This document shows positions 24,339 through 36,409 of a DNA stretch of 64,000 bases, in pieces (positions within the stretch are counted from its first letter, which is position 1; every line of letters begins with the position of its first letter). Both the position numbers and the translations under genes were made by a program. Source of the DNA: Nectonema munidae (lineage: Eukaryota; Nematomorpha; Nectonematoida; Nectonematidae); assembly GCA_030549495.1 (NCBI GenBank), contig JAUIRK010000889.1, positions 560,501 to 624,500 of the forward strand. The letters are read 5' to 3'. The notes under the pieces were generated by a model. The model was not told the DNA's origin, made no database searches, and was given only the letters and a program-made list of their open reading frames with translations.

Positions 24339-24614
24339 ATCTATTTTCCCACATATTTCATATTCATATCTCTGGAACTTTTATCAATACTTTTTTTCAT
24401 ATTCGTTATGTCGGCTTCAATTTTCACTAAATAAATGAATAAAATCAAGGTTCCTAGAATTTTTTCTTTTATTCACTAACTGCAATAACAATGAGTAAAA
24501 AATAAAAGAAAAATTAATAAAAGAGTTATCTATTTAAGTTTTTCTTATCAAAATTATATTAACCATGAATCATTGGTTTGATACATAAATCATACAACAC
24601 GTAATTTTGCCATT

Positions 24615-25140
<526 letters not shown>

Positions 25141-25325
25141 TGTGAAGTACTTCATTTATTTAATGTATTCATTTACACCTCACCTCAGATAACACCTTTC
25201 GAATTACACACTTCGACATTTTCTTGTTTCAGAATCTTGATAAAGACTGCAACGGTCGAAATATTGATTACCTAATAATTTTGCGAGGTCGAGTTACCCA
25301 ATAAAGATTTCTTTACCTTTTTGTC
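25141..25325 (+). mobile_element. Penelope-like remnant with degraded hammerhead motif
   Basis: At 25,235-25,262 the plus strand reads CTTGATAAAGACTGCAACGG followed by TCGAAAT. This has hammerhead architecture: a diverged CTGANGA box, a short helix II (GAC paired with GTC across TGCAACG) and the GAAA box. About 40 bp on is AATAAAGATTTCTTTACC. The minus-strand copy at 41,680-41,770 has the same order (CTGAAGA box, helix II, GAAA, then AATAAAAGATTTACTCAACG). Such ribozymes are known from Penelope-like elements and retrozymes. No Penelope reverse transcriptase was seen nearby. Confidence 0.5.
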
Positions 25326-25495
25326 TCCTTTTTTTCTTTCTTTTTGGTCATACCACTCCTATAAAAACAATATGATTAACTAACTAATTAATTACAAACA
25401 TCAAATATTTTTATTTCAAAATAAAGATAATGATTTTATTATAATATATGATAATTAATTGGAATAGTAATGATAAAATTTTTAAAATATTTTAG

Positions 25496-25646
25496 AAGCG
25501 GCCTTTTTAATTTTAAATATGAAGGTAAAAGACGCTCCAATCATCTACAGCAATTCACACTTTTATGACATGACGGGATGGAGTAAAAATCAACTTTTAC
25601 AAAGATCTGGCTCACTCAGCTTCTTATTTGGGGTAGAGACTTCTTT
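25496..25646 (+). CDS. KCNH (EAG/ERG/ELK) potassium channel, PAS-domain exon
   Basis: An acceptor (TTAAAATATTTTAG, ending 25,495) and a donor (TTCTTT, then GTAAGT, at 25,647) bound 151 bp. After two leading bases, 49 open codons read AAFLILNMKVKDAPIIYSNS, HFYDMTGWSKNQLLQRSGSL and SFLFGVETS. This aligns without gaps, from memory, with the N-terminal PAS (eag) domain of KCNH channels such as human ERG: FIIANARV...[22 protein letters not shown]...CDFLHG. Shared features are the NxxV strand, IIYSN, TGW/CGY, LLQR/VMQR and FLFG. In these voltage-gated K+ channels the domain sits in the cytosol and tunes gating. Neighbouring exons (the conserved N-terminal cap, the second half of PAS, the membrane segments) were not found here, so introns are probably long. 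The exact subfamily is undecided. Confidence 0.78.
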
Positions 25647-25659
25647 GTAAGTTTTTTAA

Positions 25660-28530
25660 TACATTAGATTTCACAGGTGGTAAGATTGAATGCTGAGAGC
25701 CTAATACGAATATTAATTTTTCTATGCCATCTTTGTTCTATTTTAAAATTTGAAATATTTATTGAATAATTATTTTGTGAACTTTTCAAAACTTCATTAA
25801 TAGGTATTTAAAAAGCGCTCACAACAAAAAGCTGAAAAAGCAAAATAGAATTGAAAAGTCAAATTCGAATTAAACAAAGACTATTTTAAATTAGAAAGAG
25901 ACAACATATAGAATATAAAAAAGACAAATTAGAACTAAAAAAAGACAAAATATAATTAAAAAACGCTATTTAAAATTGAAAAAAGACTAATATAAATAAA
26001 ATATTCAAAATCTCTCAGAATCGTGACATATGTTACATTAAATTTCAAGGTTATCTCTTTTAAATAAGTACATAAATCCGGTTTCTTATTGATTATACAT
26101 TTTGACATTTGCTATTATAAAATTACAGTAGCAAGATATTCTTTTATTTATTTTCTCAAGCTTTGTTGTAAATTTTATATTTTAAAACGAGAAATGCCAA
26201 AAAAGATTGCGTGTGTTAATTTATAACCAATACTGGTCTTAGATTATTTTTTTGTAAATAGTATTTTAACAGATTTATTTTTAATTATATTATTTAATTT
26301 TGAAAAAATCTTTTCGAAAATAATATAATTATCCATGGTCCCCTTGAACGTCTAAAAGTATTTTCTGGTCAAAGCCCTAGAAGTGAAAATGGAAAAAACA
26401 TTTTAATCATTTACAGGCTCGTGTTTTCAGACAAGATTTGCAATTAAAATAAACACGAACTGTAAAAGAAAATAAATTTTACAAAGTTAAATTTTGCTGT
26501 ATTCATTATTACTTCTAATATAGGTCAAGGCGCAGATGTGCTAGTTATATCACGACTTCTCGAAACTAAAAATTGGTTTCACAGCTACAATAAGCGAAAC
26601 TCACAGAAATAGAGCGCCTTTACTAGCAAGTAAAACCATAATATGTAAAATGTTAGAGTAAAATTGATATTGTATATCATACAAATAAAATTACAGTGAT
26701 ATGAAATGACGATAAACCAGATTCTGTCATATCAATCGTGTATGGGCTGGAACTATTTCTTTGTTAAGAGCTACCTTAAAACTTAATAAAACCTAAACGT
26801 TTGAAAAATATAATGGTTTATTTGATATAAGTAACTCTGTATACAGAATTAAAATACTCTTTAAAAATGATGATTTTTAATGCGCTTTATCTGCATGATA
26901 AATAATAATGCATGAAAAAGATTCTAAAAGCTAACAACAAAAAATTCAAAAAATCAAAATGAGAAGAAATTTGATTACCCAGTCAAGCTATCATTGAATT
27001 ATTTATTCTACTTAACATGGAAAGAAAAGTTCTCCCAATGTTAGAGAGTACTATTATGAGATATGATATGTTTATATTTGTTTCGAATTTTTCGTTTCGC
27101 ATTGGGTAACAAAAGTGCAGATGTAGAGAATGCAGTGGAGTCTGTAAATTTATTTGTGACAGTTTCCAAATGCCATTTCATTCTCAGTACTGTATCGAAC
27201 TGATCCAAAAATATAGTTAAATAATAATCTATGCGTAAATTATTTTATCCATATTTTTTGGTTTGGGCTTTATTTCTATATATATAAACTTCTAAACTTT
27301 TTTGTACAGTTTTTTCGCAAAGAGCATATCATCCATACCCAAACTTCGATTTGATGGATCATTTTTTTGAAAATTTATAATAAATACAAATTAATTCACA
27401 ATGAAAGCAATTTTTATATAAAAGTCTCAAAATCCGCTTTCAGAAGGAAAGAGTAATCAACTTAATTTTACAAAATTTATAAAATGCCGCTTTTGATAAA
27501 TTTCTTTGTAGGCAATTTTCATCTTATTATAAATTTTATGTATCAATACTACTTATCTAATATGATTTTAGCAATCACTTCCTCATGTTTATCTCATATA
27601 ATCTTTTGTACAATTTTGTGTGACAATAAGTTATATAAACGAAAAATAAAGTATTGCTGTAAATAACCAATTTAATTATATATATAAACCAACATCGATT
27701 CATGATATAATTTCAGTATATACAATTTATTCAAATGTTTATTCTTTCTTTGATGTGCGGTGTGGCTTTTTTCATATTTTACTCTTTTAACAGAAAATAG
27801 CTCAATGTATTCAGCTCCTCCGGTTTATGTATACTCTTCTCCTTCCCTGTATAATCACAAAAAATATATTCATTCTACAAGAAAATTAAAATATGCTATT
27901 TTTTAATATTAATAATTTCCCAAATTGCTAAGCTAAAATTATGTAATTTTAATTTTTCAAAATCATAAGATATAAAAAAAAGATATAAAATCTAACAAAA
28001 TTTTATTTATAGCTCTAAATTTAAAATTGTAAAAAATTAATTTCTGAAAATTATAACCTGTTCTTTCGTACCCAAGTCATTTCGTACCTAAATTGTTCAT
28101 TTCGTACCCAAATGTTTAAAAAATCTGGATACGAAAAGTCGAAAATAAGTACAAAATTTCTAGGTTAGATATGAAATTTCCTGCAGAATTAATTCATCGT
28201 AGTATATCAATAAAAAATTTTCTAGCACTCATTGAATTTTAAAGCATCTTTGAGTTGTTATACACTAGGTTCCTCAGAATATTAGTGAAGCATTTATTTT
28301 ATACTTCATTTTTCATACAAAAAATATTATTTTTGCTAGCCAAAATTTATGGAAGCAACACTATTGTTCTCCAATTTGGCATCAAAAAATAGGAAATGGG
28401 GAATAAATTGCTTTAGATTCCCATCTAACACTATGAACTGGTGATAGACATTGGCAAGGAAATTTCTTTTATTTTCCATTTCATTAAATTGTCAAATCGC
28501 AACCTACAAAATTAACAAAAAACTTGAAAT
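25660..28530. other. AT-rich intronic or intergenic DNA
   Basis: Probably an intron of the KCNH gene if that gene is intact. A diverged relative of the 22-bp repeat lies at 25,840-25,990. Two short open blocks (26,525-26,610 and 27,075-27,200) have somewhat balanced composition but no matching splice sites. A TTTCGTACCC-type short repeat occurs at 28,070-28,115. Confidence 0.45.
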
Positions 28531-28532
28531 CA

Positions 28533-28958
28533 TCCTTCCATTAAGGATTTGCGATAGTGTGCATCACTTATTCTGGAGTATTTGATTCTTTACAGAAAAA
28601 AAAGATGGTTGCAGTAACTATTTGAATATTTCTGTTTGATTCACTGATGTGATTGGATGAAAAAGAGAAATTTTAGACTTAGTTAGGGCCTGTTTAGTAC
28701 TACTCTGAGCGATCAAGACTTATAAATTTACAAAATTAAAAAAAATTCCCATTCAGGATTTGCGATAGTGTGCATCACTTATTCTGGAGTATTTGATTCT
28801 TTACAGAAAAAAAGATGGTTGCAGTAACTATTTGAATATTTCTGTTTGATTCACTGATGTGATTGGATGAAAAAGAGCAATTTTAGACTTAGTAAGGGCC
28901 TGTTTAGTACTACTCTGAGCGATCAAGACTTATAAATTTACAAAATTAAAAAAAATTC
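28533..28958. repeat. Two-copy tandem duplication of about 212 bp
   Basis: The unit starting near GGATTTGCGATAGTGTGCAT and ending AAATTTACAAAATTAAAAAA occurs twice in tandem, at about 28,533-28,746 and 28,747-28,958. The copies differ at only a handful of positions, so the duplication is young. No open frame spans it. It lies directly beside the retroelement fossil at 28,960-29,640. Confidence 0.85.
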
Positions 28959-28959
28959 A

Positions 28960-29640
28960 GAAACATTTTGGAGAAATGTAAGAAGGAAATTTCTATTTTA
29001 TCTGTTTCGAAGAGCAATTCAAACTCCTAGGAACTGGATCGTGACTACTGGAAAATGATGGATTTTTTCTTGTTGATAGCTATATTACACTTCCCTTCCA
29101 AGAATTTGATAAAGACGTTCGTGTAAATGACTGCGTCACGCTCCGTTTTAAGAGCAAGGATCCAGTCATCTATATACAGAATCATAGGAATATCAGCTTT
29201 CGGATATCTTTCCAAGAAAACTCCCTTGAACGACGAGAGAATCTGAAGAATAGCCAGTGAGGAGTTTGTCCCCACGGGCTGTCGGTTAAACAATATTTGG
29301 TCTTGCCATTATTATTAATCACAAATGGGTTTCTGTATCTTGCGCAAAGTTATGCCATAGAAAGCATTGGTTGGGTCAATTTTTGTTAGACATTTACATT
29401 TTTTGGGAAAAGTGCGTAAGTAAACGGGCTGGCTAATTTAATATGCGGCTTCTTGAAGATCCTCTTTTTGAATGTATAATTGGCGACTGGGCGGGTATTC
29501 TTTACCTTTTTGGGAACCACAAAACAAGATGAGGTGATTCTTGGTTTTCACACGCCGAGATGACTTTTTTGGGGATGAAGTTAGGTAAAATTATCTTTGT
29601 GATGAATATGCGTTGTTGCTTCCGTGGTGGGAAATATATT
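28960..29640 (-). mobile_element. Broken retroelement fossil with RT fragment (LTR/DIRS-like, uncertain)
   Basis: The minus strand carries part of a reverse transcriptase. The catalytic YIDD box sits in the 82-codon frame 29,045-29,293, and less well preserved palm sequence lies upstream to about 29,600. The pattern around the box is unlike the CR1, Jockey and RTE elements elsewhere in this window and closer to LTR or DIRS-type RTs; the class is not settled. No gag, integrase, tyrosine recombinase or terminal repeats were identified. It is a small, broken, probably old fragment with several breaks. Confidence 0.5.
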
Positions 29641-31305
29641 TTTTTTTAATTCTACTCTCACCTTGATTTTTTTAATATTTTCATTTTACTTAATTTTTAC
29701 GAATAATAAATTGGCTTCTAAATCAATATTTTTTTGCTTATCTTCTTCCAAATATATCCTATTCATTAATTTGAACTCTTTTTGTTTGGAATCTAATTAC
29801 CTAAATATCGTTTAGGTAAAATCATAAAACATTTTTTTTTCAAAGTAACCTATTATCTTTAAAATTTTTATATCTTGGCAAATTTATTTTGTATCTTCTA
29901 GTCATAACGATCAAATTTTTAACTAGAAAATTTAGCGTTTTGTTGTATTGTATCACGTGTCATTCAATTAGTCGTAAATCAAAATTAAGTAATAAGACTA
30001 AAATCACAAAATTTATTTTAAAAGTTTTCAAACAAAATACAAAAAATATTAACTTAGAAAAAAGTAAAATTACAATCTTGAAAAAAGTATTTGGTCTTTT
30101 TTTCAAATTTATTCGATATATATTAACAAAAAGTTAATCTTATATCATTTTAGCTGAATATATTGTATGTTGACAACTAACTAAGTTAGTTAAATAACTA
30201 ATTAATTGATAAACTATAACTAAATAAGCAAACTATATAAATATTCCAAAATAACTAACTCCCACTAATCCATTATATGGCTAACTAATTATTTCAGTTT
30301 TTCTACCAAACACTTGTTTGACAAAACGTTCATTTTTTTGGATACGAGCTTTTTAATTAATTTGTATTCGATCAAACGCTTTAAAAAATTTGTACAATAC
30401 ACATTTTTATCTGATTTCTTAGTGTGTTTGACTACCTATATACAAATTTTACTATTCTATATACAAATGACTAAGGAAACAATGTTCAACTTTCTGTTCA
30501 TATTTTGCTAGATTGGAGATTTAATATACCTCATTAGGGAAAACGATTTTGCAAAAGTTATTACCTATATTTTTGCAATTAGCACAATTTTAAATAATAT
30601 ATTTGTCAAATAATCAAAATAAAATTCTGTAATCAAAGAATCCAAAAATATTCTCTTAAAAATCAAAAAATATTTTTTCTTTTTAAATATATCGTTGGCT
30701 CCCGTTACTTTTTAAATATATTTAATTATTCGTATTTATATATTTTTTTATAAATATATTAAAAAATCTGATCTGTGATTTTTGAGTTAAATGGTGTAAC
30801 TTATAAATTTCTGACAAACAAGCAGTCACTTCTGAGTATTTGTGCAGTGCTTATCTTAATGTTTAATGTTACCTATACACCTGTTTCAATATAATATATA
30901 TATATTTTAGTTGTAATCTCTTACATAAAGCTTTGTGTAGATTATATTCCCTTTAAAATAAATTCGAAGTAAATTGTGGATAAATAAAACTGAGCGGCTC
31001 ATTATCTCCACCTATCAAAACTGTTCATTTGTATTCTGAATGCTTCTGATTCCCTGAAAAGTAATTCGTGTCATTTATATTGCTTTTATTTAGATGAATT
31101 GTTTCTCTTAATTAAATACAACAAGCACTTACTTTGCTTACACTTTCTGTGTTATCAATAACATCATGAGTCTCGTTTATCACAAAAATCGTTTACCAAT
31201 ATATTTATTTTTACACTGAACTTTTGAATGTTTCTCAAATCGCAAATTTTCAATTATAAAATTCTTGTTATTCTTTCTTATATTACAGTTAAATTTAATA
31301 TATTT
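29641..31305. other. Gene-free AT-rich region
   Basis: Nothing supportable was seen. TAACTAACT-type runs occur near 30,170-30,260. Confidence 0.5.
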
Positions 31306-31309
31306 TTTT

Positions 31310-31442
31310 ATATAAGGTAAAGGTACTGTCGGGTGTTTTCATCGAGAAGGCACAATTGAGCCGCTTGTATCGAACTATGAGAAAGTAGGCTTGATGAGGG
31401 ATCGAACCCAGTACCTAACCAACCTTACTCACGCCCCCGTGA
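31310..31442 (-). mobile_element. tRNA-derived SINE, second copy
   Basis: Read on the minus strand from 31,442: ACGGGGGCGTGAGTAAGGTT, GGTTAGGTACT, then the B box GGTTCGATCCC (about 31,400-31,411), then a body with ATACAAGCGGCTCAATTGTG and CTTCTCGATGAAAACACC. The AAGCGGCT...GATGAAAAC block matches AAGCGGCT...TATGAAAAC of the 11,682-11,895 copy. The heads differ more than the bodies, which is a pattern seen in SINE families with a conserved central domain. Confidence 0.65.
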
Positions 31443-31449
31443 GTATTAT

Positions 31450-32395
31450 ATAACCCTTAGCTATTATATAAGAAAGAAAGATATATAATAAAAAATATAA
31501 TTTTTATAAATAATAATCTATATAAGTGTATATAAGAGCTCTGTTCATAGTGGATAGCTAATTTGTATAAAAAATTTGAATTTTAGAATTGCGGGTAATT
31601 TGCATGATTAATTTTAAAAATGATGTTAGTTTTATTAGAATAGAATTAGAATTAGAATAGAATTTATTGAACAAAAAAAGGATGACTTTTTATCTGTTCA
31701 TCTTATATAATATGTATGTGTGTGAAGGTATAATTATGTGTTATACAAAGTTGACATAACTTTTTATGTGTAAAATAAATGTTTTATCAGATATATAAAA
31801 AAAGTGTGTTGAAAATAACAAGAATATACAAAATAGAGGGGAGAAGAAATACAATGTAGGATAAAAGAAATGATAGAGAAAGGTGCAGGTAACAAATTTA
31901 CATAGCAAATCAGGAAAAAAATTAAACCGGATTTTAGAGGCAGAAAGATATCCCGTATTTATGAGAGTGAAATCAATGCTGACCATATTTAGTTAGCAAC
32001 GGAGAACATCCTTTTGCGAATTGAGCAAAGGATTAGGAAAAAAGCATAGGGAGCAAAAGAAAGAGCAAGAACATTGAAAGATAATATATATATGTATATA
32101 TATGTATTATAATTTATAGACATTTGGAAAATACCCAATTACCATAAACAAAACTATAATATATTAAATTAGTGAAAAAAATTAGTGAAAAAAATTTGTG
32201 TGATATGAAAACCTAAAATTATTGATTGTTACTTATGGGTTGTTTATAGTCATTACTTAGTTCTATAATATGTTAATATGTATCATAGGAAAGTAGTCTC
32301 TTCAGAAACACATCATACATTCAAGAAAAGAAAGTTTTTTGATATTAAGTTTACATTGAATAAAGTCACCCAATAATTGGTTTATTTGTAGGTTC
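31450..32395. other. AT-rich spacer, nothing recognised
   Basis: A short duplicated GAATTAGAATAGAATT run lies near 31,640. No gene seen. Confidence 0.5.
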
Positions 32396-32399
32396 AGTC

Positions 32400-33235
32400 C
32401 ACTTTTATGATTCCAATAAAAGCCAAAATGTTACCAGCATAGAAGAATGAACGCTCTAACGAAGTTCATATAGATTTTTAGAACACGCTTATTTATGGTG
32501 AAATATCTCGCGTGATATTTATTATTGATATATCATCGATTATTATATTTGATCTTGAATTGTTGACATTCAAGGCGTAATCGTATAATGTGATTCAAAT
32601 GTTGAATTCACTCAAATTAAGTCGAAACATGGCGTATAATAGGCCAAAATGTTGTAAATTTTATACGGAATTAAAATATCCAGGCTATATTTGATAAATA
32701 TTCATTAAAAAATATTAGTTTGTCTTCGTCTTATTTAATTCTATTATCATCATCGATCAATGATTGAAAATTTGTTTTCAAGATTTCAAAATCAAAAGAC
32801 ACCTTTTTCTTTTTCGCTATTCTACTTTTACTTGTATTTACTATTTTTATGCCACTCATCAGATGTTTTCTGTTCACACACAACACTCTTTCTGTTCACT
32901 CATCGTATCCATAAGATTGTTACCAAGATGGATGAATGAACGCTCTTAATTGATTTTTACGCACACTTAATCTGTTATTGATGTATATCAATGATACGAG
33001 CTAATCTTTACTGAATGTATTGTTGACTTCAAGGTATAATTATTTCTGGAAGGAGTACAGTTTGCATTACACTATCTTCCTACCCATAAAGCATATTCAA
33101 TGTTTTAAGGGCTAAATAAGCTGCTCATATTAAAACGAATCATGACGTGTGAAACGTCAAAATATAGCAAATTTTATACTTAATTTGAATATGTAAACGA
33201 TTTTTGATAAATATTAAAAATTAAGTTAATCTACA
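32400..33235. repeat. Dispersed repeat, copies 1 and 2
   Basis: Copy 1 (about 32,400-32,720) and copy 2 (about 32,840-33,235) share ordered blocks: GATGAATGAACGCTC, then TGTTGAC(ATT)CAAGG, then CTCA(A/T)ATTAAG/AACGAA, then AAAAT(G/A)T(A/T)G(T/C)AAATTTTATAC, then TTTGATAAATATT. A third copy is at 35,345-35,670. Copies 2 and 3 also share a longer 5' block, TTTTATGCCACTCATCAGA followed by CACTCATCGTATCCATAAGA. Divergence is high, so the family is old. There is no coding sequence. Confidence 0.6.
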
Positions 33236-33454
33236 TCTATTTAATGATAATTTCAACATTATTAATTAAAAGGTGTTTCCAACCTCAAAACGCCATATTT
33301 TTATTCCAGCTATAATTATTTTTCGTTACATATTGCTCATAACGAAAAAGATGAGAATTAACATTTATCTATTCTTTCAATTATTGTTTGGTAAATTATG
33401 TAACAATCAAAAGGTAAAAATATACAAATCTCTACAGTAAATGATATTTACTAG

Positions 33455-34945
33455 TTTTTTTCAAAAACTTAGCTGATTTTCTTGCTTTTCCTTTGACTAT
33501 AATTTTCAATAAATCTCTTGAAGAATCGCAGCTCCCTGATGCATGGAAATTAAGTTGTGTTACACCTATTTTTAAAAAAGGATGCAAAAACCATGTCTCA
33601 AGTTACAGACCAATATCAGTTAAGTGTGCAATGTTTCAGTCCTTGAATCTATAATTAATGATAAAATTTAAACTCATCTTGAATTAAATGGTTTATTGTC
33701 GAATTTTCAACACGGCTTTCGCCGAAAAAAGTCTACAATTACTAATTTGATTGAGTTTATGAATGAAGTGACACTTGAAATAAATAATGATAAGACAGTA
33801 AATGTTATTTATTTGGACTTTGAAAAAGCCTTTGATATACTTCCTCATAAGAGGCTCCTTTTAAAGTTGCAGTCTTTTGGTCTTTCTGGAAATTTTCTGA
33901 ATTCGATTGAAGATTATGTATGTGGAAGTAAATCTCTTATACAAGTAAATGGATTCCGGTCCAAAATCAACAAGATTCCAAGTGGTGTTCCGCTAGGATC
34001 CATACTTGGACCAATGTTTTTCAATCTTTGTCAATGATATATCTGATAGACTTAAATCTAGTATCAAGTTATTTGCTGACGACATAAAGATATACGCTTC
34101 TTCCAACGAATTCTCTAACAATTGGCTGCAGCAAGATTTGTTTTCAATATATCAATGGACAGTTGAATGGGACATGAAAGAAATTAAACATTGATAAGTG
34201 CTATCATCTTCAAATTGGACGGCCTGATAATAGTGTCTTCTTCTTAGGTGGGAAGCCGCTCAAAAAAGTTTTAAAGCAAATCGATTTGGGGATTGTTATT
34301 GACTCTAAACTTAGTTTCAAAGAACACGTGTCTGTTAGTGTCAAAAAAGCTTACTCTATCTTACATATGCTCAAAAACACTTTTGTCTTCTTTAACAAAG
34401 ATGTAGCTGTTCACTTATTTAAATCATTGGTAAGGCCAAATCCTCGAGTATGGAAATATAATTTTTGGGAATTCCTGTCCATTTAACATGAGGAAAATTG
34501 AGAAAGTACAAAAAGTGTTGAGGTTAGTTGAAAAACCTCAACTATGAAGAAAGATTAAAAATCCTAAATTTACCTACATTGTACTACAGAACGATTCGCA
34601 ATGAAATGATAACTATATTTAATATAATAAATGGTAATATGGATATCAATAGAAATGTTTTACTTGAATTTTCGAAAAGAATATCCAGATCTCACCAGTA
34701 AAAACTGAATACAGAACTTTCAACCAAATTCAGACGAAATTATTTTGCATTGAGAGGACTCAAAAGATTGAATAGTTTACCTACCAAAGTTATTTCATCA
34801 AGCTCAATTAACATGTTCAAGAAAAAATTAGACACATTTCTTGGCAATGAAATGTATAAATATATATAATTGAATTTGCAGATGTATTTTCATAGGCGTA
34901 AGCCTTTTATAATGCTTAATAAACTTATGTTATATACATAACCTC
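33455..34945 (+). mobile_element. 5'-truncated CR1-like LINE
   Basis: It begins within the pre-palm region (QLPDAWKLSCVTPIFKKGCK near 33,525), then the RT palm: HGFRRKKSTITNLIEFMNEV (33,710), VIYLDFEKAFDILPHKRLLL (33,800), SGVPLGSILGPMFFN (33,980; GVPLG where GVPQG is usual) and LFADDIKIYAS (34,070), with the catalytic ADD present. C-terminal blocks extend to about 34,860. The 3' end is AATGCTTAATAAACTTATGT near 34,935, the same tail as the other CR1 copies. At least three frame breaks. It lies between copies 2 and 3 of the 32-35 kb repeat. Confidence 0.87.
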
Positions 34946-35344
34946 TTAAAAAAGGATGAATGTTTGTAGGCATTAAATGATCATTATATTTTTATCCAAT
35001 TAAATTTGAAGGAAGTTCATTTTAGTCCGATTTTTATCATATTATATTTTTTAGTTATAAATATTTGAAATGGTTTATTTCTATTTAATTTGATGAAATA
35101 ACATATAATTAAAGGAAGAAGTTTTCATAGGATGATTAATAAGTGTTTTAAAATGTTTTAGTACAATTTATTTGGATGAATTTGAAATGAACTATTTCCC
35201 TAATGTTAGGTCATAACTTTGTTAAATTTATTGCTTTGATATTAATAACTTTTTTAACCAATTTATAATTTGTACAAATCGAATATTCTTTCAATTTATT
35301 GTGCCTAAACTTAGCTTATTCTTTAAAAATATTAACTTATTTTG
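34946..35344. other. AT-rich spacer
   Basis: Nothing recognised between the LINE 3' end and the third repeat copy. Confidence 0.5.
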
Positions 35345-35670
35345 TTAGAATTATTTGCCATTTAATATTTTTATGCCACTCATCAGACATCTTTACACGA
35401 TTTCTGATCACTCATCGTATCCATAAGATTCCAGGATAGATGAATCAACGCTTTGATATGAAAATTCAAGATTGATGTCAAATTTCTTGATTGATGTCAA
35501 AGTAATATTAGCGCATCGCTAAATCCACTTCATGATGAAAAGGTTTATAGTTTGCGTTTAACCTTTTTACCCAGTTATAGCTTATAATAAATATGCTATT
35601 TTGCTCATATTAAGTCGAATCTTTACGTCAAAATGTAGCAAAATTCAATTTTGTGAGTAAATACGTATAG
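35345..35670. repeat. Dispersed repeat, copy 3
   Basis: It starts ATTTTTATGCCACTCATCAG and continues CACTCATCGTATCCATAAGA, GATAGATGAATCAACGCT and GCTCATATTAAGTCGAA, then GTCAAAATGTAGCAAAATTC. It aligns in order with copy 2 at 32,840-33,235. Confidence 0.65.
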
Positions 35671-36409
35671 AGCAAGTTGGATTATTTTTTGGCGGTTATA
35701 ATTCGATTGCAGGTGAAAAATTTTATCTGGGCAGTACTCTAGCTTTTTTAATATTTAGAAGTTGAATAGCATCTCTCTTAAAAAAAACTCAAGTGGATGC
35801 GTTATACATTGTTTAGTTTTTAGGTAAACATTTTCCTTATTTTCAATCAACTTAATTTCACCTAAAATTACTTCACTTATATTTAAATAGGATGAGTTTT
35901 TTATGAATTAACATTTTATATCATAAAATAGGTCAAGATGAACCGATGCTAAATTTTTATCAACTAAATCTAGCATAGTCTTTTATAACAAAAATATCTC
36001 ATGTTATGAATCAGTGAAAATATATTAATTTGAAGTTCTTATAAATATTTAGAATTAGTAGAACACAATACTTTGAAGCGTTGGATAATGAAGATCAGCA
36101 TGCCGTAAAGCATATTCACATTTACCGCAAATCTGGTAATAAAAAGTTCTAACTTCCTTACAACAAAATTTTGAATTTTTTTTATTTTTTTTTATATTTA
36201 TATAAAATCCTAACCTATAGACTTATCAATAATCGAATATTCGCAGTCAATGGTAATATTTTTCAAATTGTTTCGTAATAGCAGGGGCGTGATTTCAAGA
36301 AAAGGCCTTTCACCTCCACCCTCCCTCCAATAATTTTCAACTTTCTGAATTATATATCTTTTTTATAGTATTTATTAGAATTGATTGTAGATTTTCGATA
36401 CTACTTTTC

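Larger units (their letters stand above)
20776..24440 (-). mobile_element. Nearly full-length CR1-like LINE
   Basis: On the minus strand the element carries, in order, an ORF1 (23,880-24,338), an APE endonuclease (22,811-23,659), a linker (22,245-22,586) and reverse transcriptase (20,878-22,194). It ends at about 20,776 with a CGCTTAATAAATTTATGTTA tail followed by short TGTTA repeats. Overall length is about 3.7 kb, close to full length for CR1 elements. Coding is interrupted a few times, so it is inactive, but it is the best preserved LINE in the window and therefore among the younger ones. The (ATC)n tract begins about 230 bp beyond its 5' end. Confidence 0.88.

Noticed and set aside
26525-26610. 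Exon reading QGADVLVISRLLETKNWF
   Set aside because: The frame stops before the only usable donor, and the other frames stop early.
27075-27200. Exon reading ALGNKSADVENAVESVNLFV
   Set aside because: About 47 open codons but no acceptor/donor pair in matching phase and no family resemblance.
32395-32440. Second PAS exon of KCNH (reads FMIPIKAKM)
   Set aside because: The resemblance to the VIPIKNEKG strand covers only a few residues and a stop follows at once.
32855-32880. Hammerhead ribozyme in the 32-35 kb repeat (antisense CTGATGAG)
   Set aside because: The first box is present in two copies, but no GAAA box follows at the required spacing and no helix II can form.
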